The notes under the pieces are model-generated. The model was not told the origin of the DNA. It did not search any database and worked only from the letters and a program-made list of their open reading frames with translations. Source: Pseudomonas fluorescens (GTDB lineage: Bacteria; Pseudomonadota; Gammaproteobacteria; Pseudomonadales; Pseudomonadaceae). Taken from it: a stretch of 64,000 bases of DNA. A program made the position numbers and the translations under genes. The stretch lies in assembly GCF_018614655.1 (NCBI RefSeq), contig NZ_JAGGOG010000002.1:62001-126000 (forward strand), given 5' to 3'. Position 1 is the stretch's first letter, and each line of letters opens with the position of its first letter. Shown piece by piece: positions 1-9,626 of the stretch.

Positions 1-1144
1 GCGGCAGATAGCCCTGCCCTTCCAGGGTGCCAAGCACCTTTAACAGCGGACGTTGCTGCAGGCTCAGGTCACGCCCGCCGTGGATCAACTGGAATGCCTG
101 GGCGATAAACTCCACTTCACGAATGCCGCCCGAGCCCAGTTTGATGTTCTCGGCCATGCCCTTGCGCCGCACCTCCTGCTGGATCAACTGCTTCATGGTG
201 CGCAGCGCTTCGATGGCGGAAAAGTCCAGGTAACGCCGGTAAACGAACGGCCTGAGCATGTCGAGCAACTGTGCACCGGCTACCTGATCGCCGGCCACCA
301 CCCGCGCCTTGATCATGGCGTAGCGTTCCCAGTCACGGCCCTGGTCCTGATAGTACTGCTCCAATGCATTGAAGCTGAGCACCAGCGCCCCGGCCGAACC
401 GTAGGGCCGCAGGCGCATGTCGACGCGGAACACAAAGCCGTCGACAGTCATCGGGTCCAACGCCTTGATCAGTTTTTGACCAAGACGAATGAAGAACTCC
501 TGGTTATCCAGGGAGCGCTTGACGCCCACGGTCTCGCCACCTTCGGGGTAGGCGAAGATCAGGTCAATGTCCGAAGACAGGTTCAACTCCACGGCACCGA
601 GCTTGCCCATGCCGAGGATGACCATCTGCTGCGGCTCGCCGCTGCGACGGCCGGTGGGTGTGCCGAACTGCACACAATGGCGCAGGTACAACCATTGATA
701 GGCTTGGTCGATACAGGCGTCGGCCATGTCCGACAGGTCGCGGCAGGTCTGGACCAGGTCCGCCTGGCGGGTCAGGTCGCGCCAGATGATCCGCACTTGC
801 TGGCGGGTACGCTGACGACGCAGGACGCGGCCCAGCTCATCTTCTGTTTCAGCTTGTTGCACAGCAGCGGCAATCTGCCCGCACAGCTCATCAGGTGCAA
901 AGCCGCGGTCCAACTCGCCCCAGGCTACCAACTCAAGCAACATCAAAGGGTCACGAACACTCTGTTCAATGACGAAATCACTGGCGGCGCACACCCGGGC
1001 GAAGTCGGCCCAGCGTTGCGGCGCCCACTCAGAAAGGCCATTATCGCCATCCAACCTGGCCGCCGCGTCACGAAATGACTGCTCGGCCCGCTTGGCAAAT
1101 GGCAGGAGAACGGCCGGTAGTTCGGCCAGCATTGGAAGGCTCAT
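1..1144 (-). CDS. glnE: Glutamine synthetase adenylyltransferase/deadenylase, N-terminal part (runs off the left edge)
   Basis: Bifunctional enzyme that adds AMP to, or phosphorolytically removes it from, glutamine synthetase in response to PII, tuning ammonia assimilation in the cytoplasm. About 381 codons are present from the ATG at 1142-1144 (protein begins [14 protein letters not shown]). The nucleotidyltransferase signature G[19 protein letters not shown] is readable in the first half, as expected for the N-terminal deadenylase domain, followed by R-V-D-M-R-L-R-P-x-G. The family is about 980 residues, so roughly 60 percent lies outside the window. It is divergent from aceE. Identity is confident; the gene is partial only because of the window edge. 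Confidence 0.95.
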   Translation of the reverse strand, partial: MSLPMLAELPAVLLPFAKRAEQSFRDAAARLDGDNGLSEWAPQRWADFARVCAASDFVIEQSVRDPLMLLELVAWGELDRGFAPDELCGQIAAAVQQAETEDELGRVLRRQRTRQQVRIIWRDLTRQADLVQTCRDLSDMADACIDQAYQWLYLRHCVQFGTPTGRRSGEPQQMVILGMGKLGAVELNLSSDIDLIFAYPEGGETVGVKRSLDNQEFFIRLGQKLIKALDPMTVDGFVFRVDMRLRPYGSAGALVLSFNALEQYYQDQGRDWERYAMIKARVVAGDQVAGAQLLDMLRPFVYRRYLDFSAIEALRTMKQLIQQEVRRKGMAENIKLGSGGIREVEFIAQAFQLIHGGRDLSLQQRPLLKVLGTLEGQGYLP

Positions 1145-1350
1145 GGTCTATCCTTGATCGGCGCGTAAATGGTCTGTGGCTGTGAACGCAAGAACCACGC
1201 TCGGTGAAGGACTGTCGAACAAAAGTTAGAAATAGCTGAAAATGTATATTTTTTGGCAGGCAACATTAACTCTCTACCTTTTCTTGTTCGCAAAAGATCA
1301 ACAATAACGATTATGCTCACCAGCCAGACCGAGTCATCAACTCGATCTTG

Positions 1351-1365
1351 TGTAGTTTTACTACT
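1351..1365. promoter_or_regulatory. Upstream operator of the aceEF pair (TGTAGT-N3-ACTAC)
   Basis: The sequence TGTAGTTTTACTACT is a near-perfect palindrome with the AGT-N3-ACT core expected of FadR-subfamily GntR regulators such as PdhR and LldR. It sits over the -35/spacer region of the candidate aceE promoter, as a repressor site would. The binding protein is not encoded in the window; assignment to a PdhR-like regulator is inference. Confidence 0.6.
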
Positions 1366-1402
1366 CGTATATACATTCGAAAGGCTGAAATGGCCGACGA
1401 TT

Positions 1403-1417
1403 TGTAGTAAAACTACA
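1403..1417. promoter_or_regulatory. Downstream operator of the aceEF pair (perfect TGTAGT-AAA-ACTACA)
   Basis: A perfect 6+3+6 palindrome with the same half-site as the element at 1351-1365 but with the opposite central triplet. The two centres are 52 bp apart, close to five helical turns, so dimers would lie on the same DNA face. It is about 110 bp upstream of the aceE start, downstream of the candidate promoter. Confidence 0.65.
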
Positions 1418-1526
1418 GGACGCCGGAGCAACCTCCGGTCATCCAAGAATTTATGTCGTCTGCCCACAAGGCCAGTCGCAAACTCAGGCAACCGATTCTG
1501 GTAGCCTTTCCGCCCTGGAGCAAGCC

Positions 1527-4172
1527 ATGCAAGACCTCGATCCCGTCGAAACCCAGGAATGGCTGGACGCCCTGGAATCGGTTCTCGACAAAGAAGGCGA
1601 AGACCGTGCTCACTACCTGATGACCCGTATGGGCGAACTCGCGACCCGCAGCGGCTCGCAACTGCCCTACGCCATCACCACGCCGTACCGCAACACCATC
1701 CCAGTTACCCACGAAGCACGCATGCCTGGCGACCTGTTCATGGAACGCCGCATTCGCTCGCTGGTACGCTGGAACGCGATGGCGATGGTTATGCGCACGA
1801 ACTTGAAAGATTCTGACCTGGGCGGTCACATCTCCAGCTTCGCTTCCAGCGCGACCCTGTATGACATTGGCTTCAACTACTTCTTCCAGGCCCCGACCGA
1901 AGAACACGGCGGCGACCTGATCTACTTCCAGGGCCACACCTCGCCAGGCGTTTACGCCCGTGCGTTCATGGAAGGCCGCATTTCCGAAGACCAGATGAAC
2001 AACTTCCGCCAGGAAGTCGACGGTCAGGGCCTTTCGTCTTACCCGCACCCTTGGCTGATGCCTGATTTCTGGCAGTTCCCGACTGTATCCATGGGCTTGG
2101 GCCCGATCCAGGCGATCTACCAGGCACGCTTCATGAAGTACCTGGAAGCCCGCGGCTTCATCCCTGAAGGCAAGCAGAAAGTCTGGTGCTTCCTGGGCGA
2201 CGGCGAGTGCGACGAGCCGGAATCCCTGGGCGCCATCTCCCTGGCCGGCCGCGAGAAGCTGGACAACCTGATCTTCGTCATCAACTGCAACCTGCAGCGC
2301 CTCGACGGCCCGGTTCGCGGTAACGGCAAGATCATCCAGGAACTCGAAGGCGTGTTCCGCGGTGCTCAGTGGAACGTGACCAAAGTCATCTGGGGCCGTT
2401 TCTGGGACCCACTGCTGGCCAAGGACGTCGACGGTATCCTGCAACGTCGCATGGACGAAGTCATCGACGGCGAGTACCAGAACTACAAAGCCAAAGACGG
2501 CGCATTCGTACGTGAACATTTCTTCAACACGCCTGAACTCAAGGCAATGGTTGCAGACCTGTCCGACGACGAGATCTGGAAGCTCAACCGTGGTGGTCAC
2601 GACCCGTACAAGGTCTATGCGGCCTACCACGAAGCGGTCAACCACAAAGAACAACCTACCGTCATCCTGGCCAAGACCATCAAGGGTTATGGCACCGGTG
2701 CCGGCGAAGCGAAGAACACCGCGCACAACACCAAGAAAGTCGACGTCGACAGCCTGAAGTTGTTCCGTGACCGCTTCGACATCCCGGTCAAGGACGAAGA
2801 GCTGGAGAACCTGCCGTTCTTCAAGCCGGAGCCGAACAGCGCCGAAGCCCGCTACCTCAGCGAGCGCCGCACTGCACTGGGCGGTTTCGTGCCACAGCGC
2901 CGCGCCAAGAGCTTCAACATCCCGACCCCGCCACTCGATACCCTCAAGGCTATCCTGGACGGCTCGGGCGACCGTGAAATCTCCACCACCATGGCCTTCG
3001 TGCGGATCCTCGCGCAGTTGGTCAAGGACAAGGAAATCGGCTCGCGTATCGTACCGATCATCCCGGACGAAGCCCGTACCTTCGGTATGGAAGGCATGTT
3101 CCGCCAGTTGGGCATCTACTCCTCCGTCGGCCAGCTCTATGAGCCAGTCGATAAAGACCAGGTGATGTTCTACAAAGAAGACAAGAAGGGCCAGATTCTC
3201 GAAGAAGGCATCAACGAAGCAGGCGCCATGAGCTCCTTCATCGCTGCCGGTACTTCGTACTCCAGCCACAACCAGCCGATGCTGCCGTTCTACATCTTCT
3301 ACTCGATGTTCGGTTTCCAGCGTATCGGCGACCTGGCCTGGGCGGCCGGCGACAGCCGTACCCGTGGCTTCCTGATCGGCGGTACCGCCGGGCGGACCAC
3401 GCTGAACGGCGAAGGCCTGCAACACGAAGACGGTCACAGCCACATCCTGGCTGCCACCATCCCGAACTGCCGCACCTTTGATCCAACCTACGGCTACGAG
3501 CTGGCGGTGATCATCCAGGACGGCATGAAGAAGATGACCGAACAGCAGCAGGACGTTTTCTACTACATCACCGTGATGAACGAGTCCTACCAGCAACCCG
3601 CCATGCCGGCCGGTGTTGAAGAAGGCATCATCAAGGGCATGTACCTGCTCGAAGAAGACACCAAGGAAGCGGCGCACCACGTGCAACTGATGGGCTCCGG
3701 CACCATCCTGCGTGAAGTGCGTGAAGCGGCGAAGATCCTGCGTGAAGAGTTCAACGTCGGCGCCGACGTGTGGAGCGTTACCAGCTTCAACGAACTGCGT
3801 CGCGATGGCCTGGCCGTAGAGCGCAGCAACCGTCTACACCCAGGTCAGAAGCCTGCGCTGAGCTACGTCGAAGAGTGCCTGACTGGCCGTAAGGGTCCGG
3901 TTATTGCCTCCACCGACTACATGAAACTGTTTGCTGAACAAATTCGCCAGTGGGTCCCGTCCAAGGAGTTCAAAGTCCTGGGCACCGACGGTTTCGGCCG
4001 CAGTGACAGCCGCAAGAAGCTGCGTCACTTCTTCGAAGTCGACCGTCACTTCGTGGTGTTGGCAGCCCTGGAAGCCTTGGCTGACCGTGGTGATATCGAA
4101 CCTAAGGTGGTGGCCGAGGCTATCGTCAAGTTCGGGATCAACCCGGAAAAACGCAACCCACTGGACTGCTGA
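1527..4172 (+). CDS. aceE: Pyruvate dehydrogenase E1 component, homodimeric type
   Basis: Thiamine-diphosphate-dependent E1 that decarboxylates pyruvate and reductively acetylates the lipoyl groups of AceF, feeding acetyl-CoA to the TCA cycle. 881 residues, normal for the gammaproteobacterial homodimeric E1. The ThDP/Mg motif begins with G-D-G-E at residues 224-227 and closes with the N-C-N-L-Q-R-L-D-G segment about 27 residues later. The ATG is preceded by GGAG at a normal distance. aceF follows after 11 bp with its own ribosome binding site, so the two are one transcription unit, probably controlled by the twin operators upstream. Confidence 0.98.
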   Translation: MQDLDPVETQEWLDALESVLDKEGEDRAHYLMTRMGELATRSGSQLPYAITTPYRNTIPVTHEARMPGDLFMERRIRSLVRWNAMAMVMRTNLKDSDLGGHISSFASSATLYDIGFNYFFQAPTEEHGGDLIYFQGHTSPGVYARAFMEGRISEDQMNNFRQEVDGQGLSSYPHPWLMPDFWQFPTVSMGLGPIQAIYQARFMKYLEARGFIPEGKQKVWCFLGDGECDEPESLGAISLAGREKLDNLIFVINCNLQRLDGPVRGNGKIIQELEGVFRGAQWNVTKVIWGRFWDPLLAKDVDGILQRRMDEVIDGEYQNYKAKDGAFVREHFFNTPELKAMVADLSDDEIWKLNRGGHDPYKVYAAYHEAVNHKEQPTVILAKTIKGYGTGAGEAKNTAHNTKKVDVDSLKLFRDRFDIPVKDEELENLPFFKPEPNSAEARYLSERRTALGGFVPQRRAKSFNIPTPPLDTLKAILDGSGDREISTTMAFVRILAQLVKDKEIGSRIVPIIPDEARTFGMEGMFRQLGIYSSVGQLYEPVDKDQVMFYKEDKKGQILEEGINEAGAMSSFIAAGTSYSSHNQPMLPFYIFYSMFGFQRIGDLAWAAGDSRTRGFLIGGTAGRTTLNGEGLQHEDGHSHILAATIPNCRTFDPTYGYELAVIIQDGMKKMTEQQQDVFYYITVMNESYQQPAMPAGVEEGIIKGMYLLEEDTKEAAHHVQLMGSGTILREVREAAKILREEFNVGADVWSVTSFNELRRDGLAVERSNRLHPGQKPALSYVEECLTGRKGPVIASTDYMKLFAEQIRQWVPSKEFKVLGTDGFGRSDSRKKLRHFFEVDRHFVVLAALEALADRGDIEPKVVAEAIVKFGINPEKRNPLDC

Positions 4173-4183
4173 GGAGATTTTCT

Positions 4184-5809
4184 GTGAGCGAACTCATTCG
4201 CGTACCTGACATCGGCAGCGGTGAAGGTGAAGTAATTGAACTGTTTGTGAAGGTCGGCGACCGTGTCGAAGCCGACCAGAGCATCCTGACCCTGGAGTCG
4301 GACAAGGCGAGCATGGAAATCCCTGCTCCCAAGGCCGGCGTGGTCAAAAGCCTGAAAGTGAAGCTGGGCGATCGCCTGAAAGAAGGCGACGAACTGCTGG
4401 AGCTGGAAATCGAAGGCGCCGCTGCTGCGGCACCTGCGCCAGCTGCTGCGGAGGCTGCACCGGCTCCGGCTGAAAAGCCTGCCGCTCCAGCCCCTGCGGC
4501 ACCGGCTGCTGCACCGGCTGCCGCCACTGTCCAGGACATTCATGTTCCGGATATCGGCTCGTCGGGCAAGGCCAAGATCATCGAGTTGCTGGTCAAGGTC
4601 GGCGACACCGTCGAAGCCGACCAGTCGCTGATCACCCTGGAATCCGACAAGGCCAGCATGGAAATCCCATCGCCGGCTGCCGGCGTGGTGGAAAGCATTG
4701 CCGTGAAGCTGGAAGACGAAGTCGGCACTGGCGACTTCATCCTCAAGCTGAAAGTGGCGGGTGCTGCTCCTGCTACTGCAGCTCCAGCCGCCGCTCCAGC
4801 TGCCAAGGCTGAGGCGGCTCCGGCTGCCGCGCCTGCGCCTGCTGCAAAAGCCGAGGCTGCACCGGCTCCGGTCGCTGCACCTGCGCCAAGCGGCGCCAAG
4901 GTTCATGCCGGCCCTGCCGTGCGGCAACTGGCCCGCGAATTCGGCGTCGAGTTGAACGCAGTCACTGCCAGCGGTCCTCACGGTCGCGTGCTCAAGGAAG
5001 ACGTGCAGGTCTACGTCAAATCCATGATGCAGAAAGCCAAAGAGGCTCCGGCTGCCGGCGCTACCGGCGGTGCCGGTATTCCACCGATCCCGGTCGTGGA
5101 CTTCAGCCGCTTCGGCGAAACCGAAGAAGTGCCGATGACCCGCCTGATGCAAATCGGCGCGTCGAGCCTGCACCGCAGCTGGCTGAACATCCCGCACGTG
5201 ACCCAGTTCGACCAGGCCGACATTACTGACCTGGAAGCTTTCCGCGTGGCGCAGAAAGCCGTCGCCGAGAAGGCTGGCGTGAAACTGACCGTGCTGCCAC
5301 TGCTGCTCAAAGCCTGCGCGCACCTGCTCAAGGAACTGCCGGACTTCAACAGCTCGCTGGCGCCTAGCGGCAAGGCGATCATCCGCAAGAAGTACGTGAA
5401 CATCGGCTTCGCAGTCGATACTCCGGACGGTCTGCTGGTGCCTGTGATCAAGAACGTTGATCAGAAGAGCCTGCTGCAGCTGGCTGCCGAAGCCGCCGCA
5501 CTGGCCGCCAAGGCCCGCGACAAGAAGCTCACGGCCGACGACATGCAGGGCGCCTGCTTCACCATCTCCAGCCTCGGGCACATTGGCGGCACTGGCTTCA
5601 CGCCAATCGTCAACGCGCCGGAAGTGGCGATCCTCGGTGTTTCCAAGGCCACCATCCAGCCTGTGTGGGACGGTAAAGCCTTCCAGCCGAAGCTGATGCT
5701 GCCGCTGTCGTTGTCCTACGATCACCGTGTGATCAACGGCGCCGCTGCTGCACGCTTCACCCAGCGCCTGAGCAGCCTGTTGAACGACATCCGCACCATC
5801 TTGCTGTAA
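4184..5809 (+). CDS. aceF: Dihydrolipoamide acetyltransferase, pyruvate dehydrogenase E2
   Basis: Core subunit of the pyruvate dehydrogenase complex; transfers the acetyl group from lipoyl-lysine to CoA. 541 residues from a GTG start with a strong GAGGAG upstream. Two lipoyl domains, each with D-K-A-S-M-E (lipoylated K41 and K156), are separated by Ala/Pro-rich hinges. A peripheral subunit-binding domain lies near residues 240-275 and the catalytic domain from about 310. The catalytic His is H514 in the D-H-R-V-I-N-G motif; the position is Asn518 where many E2 enzymes have Asp, which I believe is common in Pseudomonas E2p. Two lipoyl domains rather than the three of E. coli AceF. Confidence 0.97.
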   Translation: MSELIRVPDIGSGEGEVIELFVKVGDRVEADQSILTLESDKASMEIPAPKAGVVKSLKVKLGDRLKEGDELLELEIEGAAAAAPAPAAAEAAPAPAEKPAAPAPAAPAAAPAAATVQDIHVPDIGSSGKAKIIELLVKVGDTVEADQSLITLESDKASMEIPSPAAGVVESIAVKLEDEVGTGDFILKLKVAGAAPATAAPAAAPAAKAEAAPAAAPAPAAKAEAAPAPVAAPAPSGAKVHAGPAVRQLAREFGVELNAVTASGPHGRVLKEDVQVYVKSMMQKAKEAPAAGATGGAGIPPIPVVDFSRFGETEEVPMTRLMQIGASSLHRSWLNIPHVTQFDQADITDLEAFRVAQKAVAEKAGVKLTVLPLLLKACAHLLKELPDFNSSLAPSGKAIIRKKYVNIGFAVDTPDGLLVPVIKNVDQKSLLQLAAEAAALAAKARDKKLTADDMQGACFTISSLGHIGGTGFTPIVNAPEVAILGVSKATIQPVWDGKAFQPKLMLPLSLSYDHRVINGAAAARFTQRLSSLLNDIRTILL

Positions 5810-5882
5810 GGCTCCAACAGGCCTCCTTTTCACCAGGGAGGCTTGGTTGCATCGATTTCCGAGCGCCACGCTCGTACCTCAA

Positions 5883-5909
5883 CCCCGCCAATTTGGCGGG
5901 GCTTTTTTT
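5883..5909 (+). terminator. Rho-independent terminator of aceEF
   Basis: CCCCGCC (5883-5889), a 5-nt AATTT loop, GGCGGGG (5895-5901), then a run of seven T within C-TTTTTTT. Placed about 75 bp after the aceF stop. A perfect 7-bp GC stem with a U tract. Confidence 0.9.
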
Positions 5910-5935
5910 ATGTTTTTTTGAACACACGAATCTCC

Positions 5936-6035
5936 GTAGCCGCTGCCGAGGTACGAGGCTGCGATGCGGGCTGCAGGACCGCCAGAGGGGGCCGCTACGC
6001 AGCCCATCGCAGCCTCGTGCCTCGGCAGCGGCTAC
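5936..6035. repeat. 100-bp palindromic repeat, copy 1 (not a REPIN)
   Basis: Two 31-nt arms (5936-5966 and 6005-6035) are inverted copies with one mismatch; each begins or ends with GTAGCCGCTGCCGAGG or its complement. The 38-nt centre contains its own GC-rich partial pairing (GGGCTGC ... GCAGCCC). The same arm consensus returns at 9627-9728. It differs from the GTGGGAGC/GTGGCGAG REPIN arms elsewhere in the window, so it is a separate dispersed family. Together with the terminator it occupies most of the 399-bp aceF-dipA gap. Confidence 0.85.
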
Positions 6036-6208
6036 AGCCACCCATCAGACCGATTGCAGAAACCCACCGCTCGGCCGATAACACACGTATAGCACTTAGC
6101 CTTCATCCTCACTTGTCAGCCCGTGCCGCATGATGCAACCTTGCCGCAAGCAACAGTAAAGAGGGCACGAGCCCAGCACCGTGCGTATTTTTCCAAGCGA
6201 GTTTCCCC

Positions 6209-8902
6209 ATGAAAAGCCAACCCGATGTCGCCCGAACGGCGGCCGAGGTAGTGACGCAATTACCGGTGCCTTCGCGCCTCGGTATGCTGCGTTTCGAACG
6301 GCTTAATGAGGCAAGCTGGGCCCTGCTGTACCTCGATCCCAATTGCGAACGTCAGTTCGGCCTGCCAGCGGTAGAGCTGTGTGCCCTGATCGGCTCGCCC
6401 TACGCCAGCCTGATGGAACCCCAGGCCCGCTATCAGTTGCATGATGCGATCCAGCAGCAACTGAGCGTCAGCCCCCATTACCTGGTGCGCTACACCTTGC
6501 ACACCCATGACGGCCCCCTGAGCCTGCTGGAGCTGGGTGAAGCCTACAAACAACACAACCGTCACCTGCTACGCGGCTACCTGATGGTGGTTGACGGCCT
6601 GTTCAGCGCAACGGCCCCAGCAGCACCCGCAGCCGATCTGGAAAACCAGAACAGTCGCCTGCAAATCGCCCTGGAGCTCAACCAGCGTGCGCAACAGGAA
6701 CAATTGCTGCATCTGGAACGTGTACGCGGACAACAGGAACTGATCCTGCTGCTGACCCGTCAGCGCTACAGCACCAACAATTCGCTGCAAGAAGCCGCCG
6801 AGCTGATCACCCGCAGCGCCTGCGACATCTATCAGATCGACTGCGCCAGCATCTGGAACCTGGAAGATCAGCGCCTGGTACCGATTTCCGCCTACCAGCG
6901 CGCCGAGCAGCAACACTATTTGCCAGAGACTATTGATGCCAGCAACTTCCCGGATTACCTGGAAGCCCTGCACACCAGCCGTGCCATCGACGCCACCAAC
7001 GCCCTGCGCGACCCTCGCACCCGGGAAATGGCCGAAAGTTTACGGGCCAATAATGTCCATGCCATGCTCGACGCCAGCATCCGCGTCGATGGCCAGGTGG
7101 TCGGCGTGCTGTGCCTGGAGCAACGGGACAATGCCCGCGCCTGGCAGTCCGATGAAATCGCCTTTGCCGGCGAGCTGGCCGACCAGTTCGCCCAGGTCAT
7201 CAACAACCACAACCGCCGTACCGCAACCAGTGCCCTGCACTTGTTCCAACGGGCGGTGGAACAAAGCGCCAACGCCTTTCTGCTGGTCAATTGCGACGGC
7301 GTGGTGGAATACGTCAACCCCAGCTTTACCGCGATCACCCAGTACAGCACCGAAGAAGTCCACGGTCACAAACTGTCGGAACTGCCGGCCCTGGAGAATC
7401 TCAGCGAGCTGCTGTTCGACGCCCCGTCGAGCCTGGCCAAGAGCAACAGCTGGCAGGGCGAATTCAAGAGCCGCCGCAAAAACCTCGAGCCCTATTGGGG
7501 CCAGTTGTCGATCTCCAAGGTCTATGGCGACAACCGCGAGTTGACCCACTACATCGGTATCTACGAAGACATCACCCAGACCAAGCTGGCCCAGCAACGC
7601 ATCGAACGCCTGGCCTACACCGACAACCTGACCAACCTGGGCAACCGTCCCGCGTTCATCCGCAACCTCGATGAGCGTTTTGCCCGGGACAGCGATACCC
7701 CTATCAGCCTGCTGCTGGTGGACATCGACAACTTCAAGCGGATCAACGACAGCCTCGGCCACCAGACTGGCGACAAGCTGCTGATCAGCCTGGCCCGACG
7801 CTTGCGTAACAGCCTGAGCAGCAGTGGCAGCCTGGCGCGCTTTGCCAGTAACGAGTTCGCGGTATTGCTGGACGACACCGACCTGGAGACCGGCCAACAA
7901 GTCGCCAGCCAGTTGCTGATGACCCTCGACAAGCCGATGTTCGTCGATAACCAACTGATCAGTGTTACCGGCTCCGTAGGCTTGGCCTGCGCGCCACTGC
8001 ACGGCCGCGACCCGCAAACCCTGATGCGCAACGCAGGTCTGGCGCTGCACAAGGCCAAGGCCAACGGCAAACATCAGGTCCAGGTGTTCACCGAAACGCT
8101 GAACGCCGAGGCCAGCTATAAACTGTTCGTTGAAAATAACCTGCGCCGCGCCCTGACCCAGAACGAACTGGATGTGTTCTACCAGCCCAAGCTGTGCCTG
8201 CGCAGTGGCCGATTACTGGGTATGGAGGCGCTGTTGCGCTGGAATCACCCGGAAAAAGGCATGATCCGTCCGGACCAGTTCATCAGCGTGGCCGAAGAAA
8301 CCGGGCTGATCATCCCCATCGGCAAGTGGATCGCCCGGCAGGCGTGCCGCATGAGCAAACAGCTGAGCGCCGCCGGCATGGGCAACCTGCAAGTGGCGAT
8401 CAACCTGTCGCCCAAGCAGTTCTCCGACCCGGACTTGGTAGCTTCGATTGCCGCGATCCTCAAGGAAGAACAACTGCCGGCCAACCTGCTGGAGCTGGAG
8501 CTGACCGAAGGCCTGCTGCTGGAAGCGACCGAAGACACGCGCCTGCAACTGGATCAACTGAAGAGTTTCGGCCTGACCCTGGCCATGGACGACTTCGGCA
8601 CCGGTTACTCATCGCTCAGCTACTTGAAAAAATTCCCCATCGACATCATCAAGATCGATCGCAGCTTTATCCACGAGATCCCGGACAACCAGGACGACAT
8701 GGAAATCACCTCGGCGGTGATCGCCATGGCCCACAACCTCAAGCTCAAAGTGGTCGCCGAGGGCATCGAGACCGCCGAGCAACTGGCGTTTTTACGCCGG
8801 CATCGCTGTGACGTCGGCCAGGGCTACCTGTTCGACCGCCCCATTCCGGGCTCCGAACTGCTTGAGAAGCTTAAACGCTACCCGCGCGGGCCAATCGCCT
8901 GA
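6209..8902 (+). CDS. dipA: PAS-GAF-PAS-GGDEF-EAL c-di-GMP phosphodiesterase, DipA-like
   Basis: Probable cyclic-di-GMP phosphodiesterase of the DipA/Pch type, which in P. aeruginosa promotes biofilm dispersal. 897 residues. Approximate order: PAS-like N-terminus to residue 130, GAF 165-335, PAS 340-465, GGDEF 470-630, EAL 640-890. The GGDEF signature is degenerate (A-S-N-E-F at 546-550), so cyclase activity is unlikely. The EAL domain is intact: E-A-L at 673-675, L-E-L-E-L-T-E, D-D-F-G-T-G-Y-S-S, I-K-I-D, V-V-A-E-G-I-E and the terminal V-G-Q-G-Y glutamine. No transmembrane segment seen, so cytoplasmic. The aceF-dipA-msrA order and the ASNEF variant match my memory of PA5016-PA5018, which is the main reason for the symbol. 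Confidence 0.9.
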   Translation: MKSQPDVARTAAEVVTQLPVPSRLGMLRFERLNEASWALLYLDPNCERQFGLPAVELCALIGSPYASLMEPQARYQLHDAIQQQLSVSPHYLVRYTLHTHDGPLSLLELGEAYKQHNRHLLRGYLMVVDGLFSATAPAAPAADLENQNSRLQIALELNQRAQQEQLLHLERVRGQQELILLLTRQRYSTNNSLQEAAELITRSACDIYQIDCASIWNLEDQRLVPISAYQRAEQQHYLPETIDASNFPDYLEALHTSRAIDATNALRDPRTREMAESLRANNVHAMLDASIRVDGQVVGVLCLEQRDNARAWQSDEIAFAGELADQFAQVINNHNRRTATSALHLFQRAVEQSANAFLLVNCDGVVEYVNPSFTAITQYSTEEVHGHKLSELPALENLSELLFDAPSSLAKSNSWQGEFKSRRKNLEPYWGQLSISKVYGDNRELTHYIGIYEDITQTKLAQQRIERLAYTDNLTNLGNRPAFIRNLDERFARDSDTPISLLLVDIDNFKRINDSLGHQTGDKLLISLARRLRNSLSSSGSLARFASNEFAVLLDDTDLETGQQVASQLLMTLDKPMFVDNQLISVTGSVGLACAPLHGRDPQTLMRNAGLALHKAKANGKHQVQVFTETLNAEASYKLFVENNLRRALTQNELDVFYQPKLCLRSGRLLGMEALLRWNHPEKGMIRPDQFISVAEETGLIIPIGKWIARQACRMSKQLSAAGMGNLQVAINLSPKQFSDPDLVASIAAILKEEQLPANLLELELTEGLLLEATEDTRLQLDQLKSFGLTLAMDDFGTGYSSLSYLKKFPIDIIKIDRSFIHEIPDNQDDMEITSAVIAMAHNLKLKVVAEGIETAEQLAFLRRHRCDVGQGYLFDRPIPGSELLEKLKRYPRGPIA

Positions 8903-8975
8903 CATCGCTGTAACACTCGGGCACACTGGCTGTCTGAATTCTTACCGATAACTAATCTGACTGAGAGGACTGATC

Positions 8976-9623
8976 ATGGTCTTGCGCTCGGAAATTCTGG
9001 TGAACAAAAACGTGCTTCCTACTGCAGAACAAGCTTTGCCTGGCCGTGAAACTCCGATGACCTTGCCGGAAACACACTTCGTCAATGGCAACCCGCTGCT
9101 GGGCCCTTTCCTCGACGACGTAGGGTTCGCAATCTTTGGCCTGGGTTGTTTCTGGGGCGCGGAGCGCAAATTCTGGCAGCGCGATGGCGTAGTCAGCACG
9201 GTGGTGGGTTATGCCGGCGGCTACACACCGAACCCGACTTATGAAGAAGTCTGCTCGGGCCTCACCGGCCACAGCGAAGTGGTGCTGGTTGTCTACGACC
9301 AGGCCAGGATCAAGTACGAAGACCTGCTGAAAATGTTCTGGGAACTGCACAACCCGACTCAGGGCATGCGCCAGGGCAATGACATTGGCAGCCAGTATCG
9401 TTCAGTGATCTATGCCACAACGCCAGAGCAGTTGGCGGCGGCGCAAGCCAGTGCACAAGCCTATCAGGAAGAACTGACCAAGGCCGGCCTGGGCAGCATC
9501 ACCACGGAAATCGAAGAGGCCCCGACGGTTTACTTCGCCGAGGCGTATCACCAGCAATACCTGGCGAAGAATCCGCAGGGGTATTGCGGGATTGGCGGGA
9601 CAGGCGTGACCTGCCCGATCTGA
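8976..9623 (+). CDS. msrA: Peptide methionine-(S)-S-oxide reductase
   Basis: Repairs methionine-(S)-sulfoxide in proteins using thioredoxin. 215 residues, normal length. The catalytic motif G-C-F-W-G is at residues 57-61 (nucleophile C58), followed by A-E-R-K-F-W and V-G-Y-A-G-G. The C-terminal [11 protein letters not shown] segment carries the recycling cysteines. Upstream GAGAGGA ribosome site. It follows dipA by 73 bp on the same strand and may be cotranscribed or have its own promoter. Confidence 0.97.
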   Translation: MVLRSEILVNKNVLPTAEQALPGRETPMTLPETHFVNGNPLLGPFLDDVGFAIFGLGCFWGAERKFWQRDGVVSTVVGYAGGYTPNPTYEEVCSGLTGHSEVVLVVYDQARIKYEDLLKMFWELHNPTQGMRQGNDIGSQYRSVIYATTPEQLAAAQASAQAYQEELTKAGLGSITTEIEEAPTVYFAEAYHQQYLAKNPQGYCGIGGTGVTCPI

Positions 9624-9626
9624 CCT

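Larger units (their letters stand above)
1145..1526. promoter_or_regulatory. Divergent glnE/aceE intergenic region
   Basis: This 382-bp spacer carries no convincing gene; a short open frame on the minus strand has no recognisable product. It is AT-rich compared with its surroundings (for example around 1225-1260). It contains the two aceE-proximal palindromic operators listed separately. A plausible but weak sigma-70 promoter for aceE overlaps the upstream operator: TTGTGT at 1348-1353 and TACATT at 1372-1377, spaced 18 bp. Confidence 0.5.

Noticed and set aside
1413-3686. A 757-residue minus-strand frame opposite aceE
   Set aside because: Antisense of aceE, which carries full E1 motifs; composition is typical of a shadow frame.
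4046-5869. A 607-residue minus-strand frame opposite aceF, rich in Ser/Arg
   Set aside because: Low-complexity mirror of the Ala/Pro hinges of AceF.
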